Origin: Streptomyces aculeolatus
GTDB lineage: Bacteria > Actinomycetota > Actinomycetes > Streptomycetales > Streptomycetaceae
Direction: 5' to 3'
NCBI RefSeq assembly: GCF_020400605.1
Contig: NZ_JAINRD010000004.1
Span: 310,001 to 374,000 of the forward strand
Length of the DNA stretch: 64,000 nucleotides
A program made the translations under genes and the position numbers. Positions 40,843 to 48,374 of this stretch are shown here, piece by piece; the stretch's first letter is position 1; each line of letters opens with the position of its first letter. The notes beneath the pieces were generated by a model. That model was given only the letters and a program-made list of their open reading frames with translations, was not told where the DNA came from and did no database searches.

Positions 40843-42648
40843 TCAGTCCTCGGGCGTGGCGGTTCCGGCGGGCAGTTGAGAGTCGACTCCTTCGAGTCCG
40901 CATGTCACGATACGAAAGCCTTCGTCCCAGTCGTCGGAATTGGCCCAGCCGAAGACGTCCTGCTGCTGGGTGCGCACCCACTCCTGTTCGAACCGGCTGG
41001 CGCAGATCGCGTACATGCTCACGTTCTCGTAGGGAACCTCTTCGGACACCTTGACATGCCCGATGACCTGCTGGTCGTGCGGCTGGGTACAGTCCGCCAA
41101 GATGATGTCGTCGTCCTCGTCGTTGACGCAGTCCCCGACGCTCAGTTGCGAGATGTAGAGGGAGGAACCCTCCTCCCGGCGTTCGCCCAGATTCCCACCG
41201 GTGAGGATGCCGCGTTGGAAGACCAGGCACGCTGCCTCGGCCTGTGTGGCGGAACCGCGCTCGTCATCAGGTCGCAGGACGGTCAGGACGGGGTCGGCCA
41301 GACTTCCGCGCAGTTCAGCGGTTCGCTTGTGGCACTCCTGGCGCACGGACATCTCGCCGTCCTCGGCGTCGGCGTCGGCGTCCGGAACGGTGGCGACGAC
41401 CTGGCCTGCCGGGGTGGGGCTCGATTCCGTCTCCACACAGTCCACGGTCACCACATCGGTCAGAACCGTGTAGTCCTCGTTGTGGGTGCCGACGATGACG
41501 CAGTCCCCCGCCTCAAGTGGCTTCCGCAACCCGACGTCGGTGCCGTAGAGCACCCCGGCCTGGGTGCCGGCTTCGCCGGTGCCGGCCTGACCGGTACTGC
41601 CGGTCCGCTGCACCGAAGAGTCCGGCCGGTCGGTGCTCCTCTCGTCGTCGCTCAGGGCCACGGCGGTCAACGCGATGGCGCTCGACGCGACCGCGCCGGC
41701 AATCCCCCACGCAAGAATCCTGGGGGACCGGTGAGGGAGGCTCTTCCGGGTCGGGCTCCCGTCAGAACCGCCGGATGGGGCCGCCGCGGCGCGTGCGGCC
41801 GCTTCGACAGCGGCGAGTTCGGTGATGGCGGTGTGCAGGGTGGGGCGGTGTCCGGGCTCTTTCGCCAGCAGGGCCACGATGATGTCGGCCAGCGGGCCGC
41901 AGGCATGCGGGGGCCGGGGAGGTACTTCGGTGAGTGGCGCGACGAATGTGGCGGTGCTGTCGCCGTCGCCGTCGTCGCGGTGAAAAGGAGGGTGTCCCTC
42001 CGAAGCGCAGTAGAGCGTGGCCCCGAGGGAGAACAGGTCGGAAGCCGGTGGTTCCGCGCCATGGACGCGCTCCGGTGCCATGTAACCGGGAGTGCCGATC
42101 ACACCGTTGGTCATCCGGGTCTGCCCGGAACCCGCATAGAGGGAGATCCCGTAGTCGGCCAGCATCACCCGTCCGTACCGGTTCCCGGAGTGATCCGGGG
42201 CCAGGAGGATGTTGGCGGGCTTCACATCGCGGTGCACGATGCCCAGAGAGTGTCCGGTGCTCAAAGCCTTCAGCACGGCGATACCGACGCGGGCGATGTC
42301 CGCATCGCACAGCCTGCCCTGGTCATTCACAACGGCCCGCAGGTCACTCGCGCCGGTGACGTACTCCATGACGATCCACGGCAGCCCGTCCTGCTCCACG
42401 ATGTCCACGACGTTCACCACGTGCGGATGGCCGCGTAACTGCGCGGCGTTGCGAGCCTCTGCCCGAGCCCGTGAGATGCGCTGTGCGCGGGTGCCCTCGC
42501 CCAGGTCACTCGACACGTCGATCTGCTTGATCGCGACCTGGATTCCGAGGTTCTCGTCCTGGGCCAGCCATACGCTGCCCATTCCGCCGGCTCCGAGCAG
42601 ACGGAGCAACCGATACCGCCCCACCAGCGACCCACTCAACTCCGTCAC
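40843..42648 (-). CDS. Membrane serine/threonine protein kinase with extracellular domain
   Basis: Eukaryotic-type kinase, 601 residues. Kinase domain about 8-270: LGAGGMGSVWLA, VAIKQI, IVHRDVKPANILL, DYG in place of DFG, GTPGYMAPE. A membrane segment near 312-332 (ILAWGIAGAVASSAIALTAVALS region) is followed by an extracellular part with paired GDC...VDC / GDCVND...DCTQPHDQQVIG motifs resembling septum-formation-type domains. GTG at 42648 with CGGAG upstream; the frame extends further but without an RBS. Third-position G/C bias is visibly weaker than in the neighbours and remnants flank it, suggesting acquisition. Convergent with the exporter permease. Confidence 0.88.
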   Translation of the reverse strand: MTELSGSLVGRYRLLRLLGAGGMGSVWLAQDENLGIQVAIKQIDVSSDLGEGTRAQRISRARAEARNAAQLRGHPHVVNVVDIVEQDGLPWIVMEYVTGASDLRAVVNDQGRLCDADIARVGIAVLKALSTGHSLGIVHRDVKPANILLAPDHSGNRYGRVMLADYGISLYAGSGQTRMTNGVIGTPGYMAPERVHGAEPPASDLFSLGATLYCASEGHPPFHRDDGDGDSTATFVAPLTEVPPRPPHACGPLADIIVALLAKEPGHRPTLHTAITELAAVEAAARAAAAPSGGSDGSPTRKSLPHRSPRILAWGIAGAVASSAIALTAVALSDDERSTDRPDSSVQRTGSTGQAGTGEAGTQAGVLYGTDVGLRKPLEAGDCVIVGTHNEDYTVLTDVVTVDCVETESSPTPAGQVVATVPDADADAEDGEMSVRQECHKRTAELRGSLADPVLTVLRPDDERGSATQAEAACLVFQRGILTGGNLGERREEGSSLYISQLSVGDCVNDEDDDIILADCTQPHDQQVIGHVKVSEEVPYENVSMYAICASRFEQEWVRTQQQDVFGWANSDDWDEGFRIVTCGLEGVDSQLPAGTATPED

Positions 42649-42820
42649 TGCCGTTCTCCGTTTCACGCCCGACCGTCGACCAAGCCCTTCAATCTCGCCA
42701 CTCGACCGGGCCTCCCGCAACCACACCGACCGGCTGTTGCCCTTCCGGTACAACCGCCGTGCGGTTCCGCCGGCCTGCCGGGACGTACGGACCCCGGCTC
42801 CGGCCTCCCGCTGGCACGAA

Positions 42821-42874
42821 CTCGCGGTAGCAGCGGCCCTGGCCCAACGCCTGTTCCGCTGGGACGCGACGTAG
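42821..42874 (+). pseudogene. Remnant of an ABC-2 permease C-terminus
   Basis: Reads LAVAAALAQRLFRWDAT-stop, nearly the same as the end of the permease at 40803 (TALAHRLFRWDAS-stop). CTGTTCCGCTGGGACGC is identical at 40780-40796 and 42851-42867. No permease coding sequence precedes it. Most likely the tail of a second exporter gene lost on insertion of the kinase gene, or a small duplication. Confidence 0.65.
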
Positions 42875-43013
42875 CGCGTACGCGGGCGGGCCGGAGGCGG
42901 GCAGCGCCGCTCTCCCGGCTTGAGTACCCGTACTCAGGACCGACGTGACGAAGGTGGGCGACGCTGGGGGCCCCGGGCCCGGGCCCGCCTGACTCCCGCG
43001 AACGGAGCGCCAC

Positions 43014-43608
43014 GTGTTACCGAAATCGATCGCCGCATTGGTCGGGTGTACCGGCCTCGGGACGGGGGTGGCGTGGGTCGGCGTCAGTCTCTCGGATGCC
43101 GCCGGCGCATACGAGCGCGAAGAATGCGGAGACTCCCCCACCCTGTGCCTCACCGGTGCCGAGCCGGCCGCCGCGGTCGGCTGGTTCCTCCTCGCGGTGT
43201 TCGCATTCGCCCTGCTCATCGGCGTGATCGTCCGCGAACGACGCCAATGGCTGTACGGCCGGGCTTCTCGTCGGGTCCGCTTCCGTCCTTGTGCCTCTGT
43301 GGCTCGAAGAACGTCTGGGCGACGGGGTGGGCCCCGCCTCGGGGGTCGGCACGTCGGCCATCTTCTGGGCGGGTTCCGCGATGGTGCCCGGAGCGCTCGG
43401 ATACCTGCTCACCCGGAGGGCGGCCGCTGACGCCGAGGGCGTAGCGCGTGAACGTCACCGGTCCCCCACTCCCGAGAGGGGCGGGCCTCCGCCGCCCCCT
43501 CCGACCGAAGCCGAGGCCGCTCACGCCGAGTCAGAGCAACCCCCGAAAGACCCGCGGCAACGCGCCACGCATCGACGCTCTACGCACGACCAGGGCCTTA
43601 CGACGTGA
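43014..43608 (+). pseudogene. Small membrane protein gene with a frameshift and a TTA codon
   Basis: From GTG 43014 (GGAG 7 nt upstream) the frame gives a protein with membrane segments near 5-25 and 54-74, ending in RERRQWLYG. After about 43260 the membrane-protein pattern continues in another frame (LLVGSASVLVPLWLEERLG, then TSAIFWAGSAMVPGALGYLL) to a stop at 43608. Removing one G near 43259-43262 would join the halves into about 198 residues with four segments. The second codon is TTA, the rare bldA-dependent leucine codon. Either a true decayed gene or a sequencing error; function unknown. Confidence 0.6.
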
Positions 43609-43800
43609 CCCGGCGGGGGCGACGCGCTCGCCCTCTCCGGCCGCGGGCTGTTCCTGGTCGGAGAACTCGCGGATCGGTGGGGCGCGGTCCGAAGGCTCGC
43701 GGGCACCAGCGTATGGGCACGACTGGCGATCCCCGTGACCGCGGCGAAGGCGGCGTACGAGCCGTCGGACGGCATGCCCTCGGGCAGCAGCGGACCGTGA
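43609..43800 (+). pseudogene. C-terminal fragment of an HATPase-type (anti-sigma-like) ATP-binding protein
   Basis: The frame ending at TGA 43798-43800 reads DALALSGRGLFLVGELADRW and on to TSVWARLAIPV. The SGRGLFLV...LADRWG pattern is the last ATP-lid part of the small HATPase_c proteins common in Streptomyces. No N-box or other N-terminal part exists upstream; the frame is closed by the stop at 43606. Only about 60 codons survive. Confidence 0.65.
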
Positions 43801-43878
43801 GTTCCGCGAGGCCCTGCACCGGGCCGCGATCGGCGGCCCGCCTCGATCCGCTCACGACGAAGAGACGAGGGAACAACA

Positions 43879-44295
43879 ATGACCAACGGAGACACGACGA
43901 GGGGCCCGGCCGAGGAACCGTCCGCGTCGGTCCACGTCACGAGCTTCACCTACGCGCACGGTCCGGTCCCCGTCGCGGACATCACCCTCGACCTGCGTCG
44001 GTTCGGCGACTCCCTGGATCTGGAGCCCGGCGACCTCACCGGCATCCCCGTCTGCGACACCTGCTCCCCCCTGCCGCCGGAGGCGGACGGTCTTCCGGAG
44101 CTGATCGAGGGGATCGTCCCCTTGGTACGTGCGCTCCGGAGCGGGCCGGGTGACGGGCCGGTCACCGTGGCCGTGGGAGGCGCGGAGGGCCGTCTGGCCG
44201 CGACCGTCGCGGCCGCGATGCACCGGCGGATGGGCCATCGCAGCCGCGTGACGGCCACAGGTCCTACGACTTCGGTCCTCGGCCGGGCGGGATGA
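43879..44295 (+). CDS. Stand-alone RapZ C-terminal-domain-like protein
   Basis: Protein of 138 residues. [25 protein letters not shown] corresponds to the start of the RapZ/YvcJ C-terminal domain (VTSFGYKHGPP...ADLVFDVR), and [25 protein letters not shown] to its GCTGGxHRSV region, where the Cys, Thr and His-Arg-Ser are replaced here. Such single-domain homologues occur in actinobacterial accessory regions. ATG at 43879 with GAGGGA upstream. Role unknown; ligand binding may be altered. Confidence 0.72.
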   Translation: MTNGDTTRGPAEEPSASVHVTSFTYAHGPVPVADITLDLRRFGDSLDLEPGDLTGIPVCDTCSPLPPEADGLPELIEGIVPLVRALRSGPGDGPVTVAVGGAEGRLAATVAAAMHRRMGHRSRVTATGPTTSVLGRAG

Positions 44296-44299
44296 GACG

Positions 44300-44713
44300 A
44301 TGGGAACGATGACAGACATTCCAGTGGGACCGCCGCCGCCAGGGACGTTCTACGAGCAGGTGGGCGGCGAGGAGACGTTCCGCCGCCTCGTCCACCGGTT
44401 CTACGAGGGCGTGGCGGACGATCCGCTGCTGCGCCCGATGTACCCCGAGGAGGACCTCGGCCCGGCGGAGGAGCGGCTGCGGCTGTTCCTCATGCAGTAC
44501 TGGGGCGGCCCGCGCACGTACAGCGAGGAGCGCGGCCACCCGCGGCTGCGCATGCGGCACGCGCCGTTCGCGGTGGACCGCGCGGCGCACGACGCCTGGC
44601 TGCGCCACATGCGCACGGCGGTGGACGAGTTGGAGCTGCCCCCGGCGCAGGAGAAGCAGCTCTGGGACTACCTCGTGTACGCGGCGGCGTCGATGGTCAA
44701 CACCCCCGGCTGA
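44300..44713 (+). CDS. glbO: Group II truncated haemoglobin
   Basis: Haem protein of 137 residues (134 from the ATG at 44309). Seen: [28 protein letters not shown] (A/B helices with Tyr B10), [28 protein letters not shown] (proximal His F8 in RMRH), and Trp G8 in AHDAWLRHM. These residues define the GlbO class, which binds oxygen and peroxide and is linked to respiration and oxidative or nitrosative stress. Starts 4 nt after the RapZ-like stop. Confidence 0.92.
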   Translation: MGTMTDIPVGPPPPGTFYEQVGGEETFRRLVHRFYEGVADDPLLRPMYPEEDLGPAEERLRLFLMQYWGGPRTYSEERGHPRLRMRHAPFAVDRAAHDAWLRHMRTAVDELELPPAQEKQLWDYLVYAAASMVNTPG

Positions 44714-44846
44714 CCGGCGGATTCCGTTCCGTACCGGGCGGGTCGGGACCGGTCACGATCAGGTCAAGTTCCGCCGCCACTCGCTACCGCGTGCGAACGC
44801 ACTCTGACAGCATCCAGACAATTCGACGGTGGTGTCAGGGGGATGC

Positions 44847-47800
44847 GTGACGGGGTTCGTTCTGCTGCGGGCACGTGCCCACCGGCTGCTCCTCGCCGCT
44901 GCCCTCCTCGCCGTACTGCTCACCACCGCCGTACTGGCCACGCTCGCCGCCTTCTCCGGCACCGTCGGCGACGCCGCGCTGCGCCGCACGCTGGCGGGTG
45001 ACGCGGCGGCCGACGCGGCGCTGACGCTGGAGGTCCCGTACCTGTCGGGCGGGGACCGCGCGGCGGCGGGCAAGGCGGTCGAGGCCAACGCGCGCGACGC
45101 CTTCGCCGGGCTGCCGGTACGGGTGCAGAGCCTGGACCGCTCCGGCCCCTACGAACTGCCGCGCCGGCTCCAACCGCCGGCGGCGCGGGCCGGTGAGGAC
45201 CCGGACCTGACGCATCTGGGGGCGCTGGAGCGCTCGGAGGTCACGCTGGCGGCGGGCCGCTGGCCGGGGGCGGCGGACAGGGCCCCCGACTCCGGCGGCG
45301 CCGCGGACTCCGCGGACTCCGGCGGCTCCGCGGACGGCCCGGACGCCCGCGCCGTGCAGATCGCCGTGCCGCAGATCGCCGCCGACCGGCTCGGCCTCGC
45401 CCCCGGCGACACCCTCACCCTCGCCGGCCGCGGCGACGACGACCCCCCGCTGCCCGTCGAGATCACCGGCGTCTACCGCCCCCTCGACCGCGACGCCCCC
45501 TACTGGCTCGCCGACGAACTCCGCGGCAAGGGCGTCCAGCAGGGCGGCTACACCACGTACGGCCCGCTCCTCGCCGACCCCGGCTCGTTCGCCTCCGGCC
45601 GGGTGGCGCAGGCCGCCGGCGCCTGGGTGCTGCGCGCCGACTTCGACGAGATGACCGCCGGCCGCTCGGACGCCCTGCGCACCTCGGTGAAGAAGGCGAC
45701 CGGCGCGCTGGCGGACGAGCCGGTCTTCGACGGCCGCGCGGTGGCCGCCACCCGGCTCCCGCAGCTCCTCGACGGCACCGAACGCGCCCTGCTCGTCAGC
45801 CGGTCGACGCTGCTGATCGTCGCCCTCCAGCTCGTGCTGCTCGCCGGGTACGCGCTGATGCTCGTCGCCCGCCTGCTCGGCGCGGAGCGCCGCGGCGAGA
45901 CGGACCTGCTGCGCGCCCGCGGCGGCTCGCGCCGGCGCATCGGCGTGCTGACCGCGGCCGAGTCGATGCTCCTGGCGCTGCCCGCGGCGATCGCCGCGCC
46001 GCTGCTCGCCGGGCCGCTGATCCGGCTGCTGGCCTCGCGCGGCCCGCTGGAGCAGGCCGGGCTCACCCCGGACTCCACGGCGGGCAGGGGCACCTGGCTC
46101 GTCGCCGCCGCCTGTGCGCTGGGCTGCGCCGCGGCCGTCGTCGCGCCGTCGCTGCTGCGCGGCGGCGGCGCCGACGGGGTGCTGTCCGCGGGCCGTACGG
46201 TACGGGCCAAGCCGCTGCCCGCGCCGCTGCGCGCGGGCGCCGACGGGGCGCTGCTTGTGGTGGCGGGCGTGGCGTACTGGCAGCTCGACCGGCAGACCTC
46301 CGGCAGCGGCACGCTCAGCGGCGACCGCTCCGGCACGCTGGGCATCGACCCGGTGCTGGTCGCGGCGCCCGCGCTGGCGCTGCTGGCCGGCACCGTACTG
46401 ACGCTGCGCCTCCTGCCGCCCGTCGCCCGGCTCGCGGAGCGCCGCGCGGTGGCGGGCCGGGGCCTGCCCTCGGCGCTGGCCGGCTGGCAGTTGAGCCGCC
46501 GCCCGCTGCGGGGCGCGGGTCCCGTGCTGCTGCTGGTGCTGGCGGTGGCGATCGGCATGCTGGCGCTGGCCCAGGGCGCCTCGTGGGACCGCTCGCAGCG
46601 CGACCAGGCGGACTTCCACGCGGGCACGGACGTACGGGTCCTGGCCAGCCGGGTTCCCGAGCTGGGCCAGGGCGGCATGATGGAACGCGTCCCGGGGGTC
46701 GCCGCTGCGGCCCCGGCGGCCCGCTGGGGCATGAGCCTGTCGGGCGGCGAGTCGGCGGAGGTGCTGGCCCTGGACACGGGCCGGGCGGCGGCGGGCCTGC
46801 GCCTGCGGCCGGACCTGGCGGAGGGCGCGGACGGTGCGGAACTGCTGCGCGGGCAGGCCGCGGAGGGCGGCTCCGGGAAGGACGCGGCGACGGCCGCGGG
46901 GAAGGCCGCCGGCGGGCTCGAACTGCCCGGCGCACCCGGGGAGTTGCGGCTCGTGGCGCGGCTCGGCGCCGACGGGGGCGGGGGCGCCGCGGTGACCGTG
47001 CTCGTCGAGGACCGGTACGGGGCCGCGTACGAACTGCCCGCAGGCGACCTCCCCGCGGACGGCCGCACGCACACGCTCACCGCCGATGTCGCCGCCGCCG
47101 CGGGCGCCCCCGACGGCCGCCCCGCCGGGCCGCTGCGGCTCACGGGGCTCCGGCTCGTACACCCGCAGCCCGCGGACGGCGCGGAGCGCCGGCTCGACGT
47201 CGAGCGCGTCGAGGTCGCCAAGCCCCTCGGCGGCAAGGGCGAGGACACCGGTGCCCGGGACGTGCCCCTGCCCGACGGGTTCAAGTGGCACGCCCGCGCG
47301 GTCTCCGAGCCCGAGGCGCTGCACGACGAGATCCCCGCCTCGGTCGTCGACCGGCCCCGCGCCACCGGCGGCTCCGCGCTCTCGCTGCGCTACGACACCG
47401 GCGACCAGTACTACGACGACTGGAGCGGCCCGCCGCTGGTCACCCTCACGGTCACCGCCGCGCGCGGCGCGACCCCGGAGGCGACCGCGCTGGCCACCGA
47501 CAGGATGCTGCGCTCCACCGGGTCGAAGGTCGGCGACACCATCAGCGTCCCCGTGCCCGGCGGCAGCCTGTCCGTGAAGATCACCGGCGCGCTGCGGGAG
47601 CTGCCGACCACCGGCCCGGGATCCCCGGCCGCCACCGCCGAGCCGTCGCGCGCCAAGTTCGGCGGGGCGCTCCTCATCGACCTGCCCACCGCCAACCGCG
47701 TGCTGGGCCAGCGCGGCCTGGCCACGCTGGTGCCCACCGAGTGGTGGCTGACGACCCGGCCGGGCGAGACCGGCACCGCCGTCACCGCGCTGCGCGACCG

Positions 47801-48296
47801 CGCCGACACCGACCCCGGCAACGTCCTCGTACGCGACGAGCTCGCCGGCGAACTCGGCAGCGACCCCCTCGGCGCCGGCCCGCAGGCCGCGCTCGCCGCC
47901 ACCGCCGTCGCAGCGGCGGTGCTGGCGGCGCTCGGCTTCGCCGTCAGCGCGGCGGCGTCCGTACGCGAACGCACCCGCGAGTTCGCCGTGCTGCGCGCGC
48001 TCGGCGCCCCGCAGCGGCAGTTGGCGCGCACGTTCGCCGTCGAGCAGAGCGTGCTCATCACGCTCGCGCTGGCCGCCGGGTCGCTGCTCGGCTGGGTGCT
48101 GGCCCGCGCCGTCATCCCGCTCATCACCCTCACCGGCCGGGCCGCGCAGCCGGTGCCGCCGGTGGCGGTGGAGCTGCCGGCGGGGTCCGTGGTGGTCCTG
48201 CTGGCGGCGGTCGCGGCGGTTCCCGTCCTCGTCACCGTGCTCGTCGCGCTGCGCCGCGGCGACCCGGCGACGGCACTGCGCCTGGGAGGCGAGTGA
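44847..48296 (+). CDS. Very large FtsX-like ABC permease (first)
   Basis: Membrane protein of 1149 residues with FtsX/MacB-type architecture: an N-terminal segment (about 10-35), a large extracellular domain, a central block of several segments (about 320-580), a second extracellular domain of about 460 residues, and three C-terminal segments (LAATAVAAAVLAALGFAVSA onward) with the FtsX pattern RERTREFAVLRALGAPQRQLARTFAVEQ. GTG 44847 is chosen over GTG 44829 because GGGGGA lies just upstream. Operon with a second permease and an ATPase; probably exports or extracts a lipid, peptide or cell-wall component. Substrate unknown. Confidence 0.85.
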   Translation: MTGFVLLRARAHRLLLAAALLAVLLTTAVLATLAAFSGTVGDAALRRTLAGDAAADAALTLEVPYLSGGDRAAAGKAVEANARDAFAGLPVRVQSLDRSGPYELPRRLQPPAARAGEDPDLTHLGALERSEVTLAAGRWPGAADRAPDSGGAADSADSGGSADGPDARAVQIAVPQIAADRLGLAPGDTLTLAGRGDDDPPLPVEITGVYRPLDRDAPYWLADELRGKGVQQGGYTTYGPLLADPGSFASGRVAQAAGAWVLRADFDEMTAGRSDALRTSVKKATGALADEPVFDGRAVAATRLPQLLDGTERALLVSRSTLLIVALQLVLLAGYALMLVARLLGAERRGETDLLRARGGSRRRIGVLTAAESMLLALPAAIAAPLLAGPLIRLLASRGPLEQAGLTPDSTAGRGTWLVAAACALGCAAAVVAPSLLRGGGADGVLSAGRTVRAKPLPAPLRAGADGALLVVAGVAYWQLDRQTSGSGTLSGDRSGTLGIDPVLVAAPALALLAGTVLTLRLLPPVARLAERRAVAGRGLPSALAGWQLSRRPLRGAGPVLLLVLAVAIGMLALAQGASWDRSQRDQADFHAGTDVRVLASRVPELGQGGMMERVPGVAAAAPAARWGMSLSGGESAEVLALDTGRAAAGLRLRPDLAEGADGAELLRGQAAEGGSGKDAATAAGKAAGGLELPGAPGELRLVARLGADGGGGAAVTVLVEDRYGAAYELPAGDLPADGRTHTLTADVAAAAGAPDGRPAGPLRLTGLRLVHPQPADGAERRLDVERVEVAKPLGGKGEDTGARDVPLPDGFKWHARAVSEPEALHDEIPASVVDRPRATGGSALSLRYDTGDQYYDDWSGPPLVTLTVTAARGATPEATALATDRMLRSTGSKVGDTISVPVPGGSLSVKITGALRELPTTGPGSPAATAEPSRAKFGGALLIDLPTANRVLGQRGLATLVPTEWWLTTRPGETGTAVTALRDRADTDPGNVLVRDELAGELGSDPLGAGPQAALAATAVAAAVLAALGFAVSAAASVRERTREFAVLRALGAPQRQLARTFAVEQSVLITLALAAGSLLGWVLARAVIPLITLTGRAAQPVPPVAVELPAGSVVVLLAAVAAVPVLVTVLVALRRGDPATALRLGGE

Positions 48297-48374
48297 CATG
48301 CCGCCCGTACGGACCGCGCCACGGCCGGCCGGCCAGACACCGGGAGGTCGGTGACATGCCCCCCGCACAGGACC
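48284..48374 (+). repeat. Duplicated translation-start region between the two permease genes
   Basis: GGGAGGCGAGTGACATGCCG (from 48284) and GGGAGGTCGGTGACATGCCC (from 48342) are imperfect copies that each carry an SD-like GGGAGG, TGAC and ATG. The first ATG (48298) opens an 18-codon frame that ends at 48354; the second (48356) starts the permease. The first copy also contains the end of the upstream gene. Confidence 0.8.

Noticed and set aside
46583..48355. Upstream extension of the second giant permease frame
   Set aside because: Lies inside the first permease gene in another frame; the start at 48356 has its own ribosome binding site.
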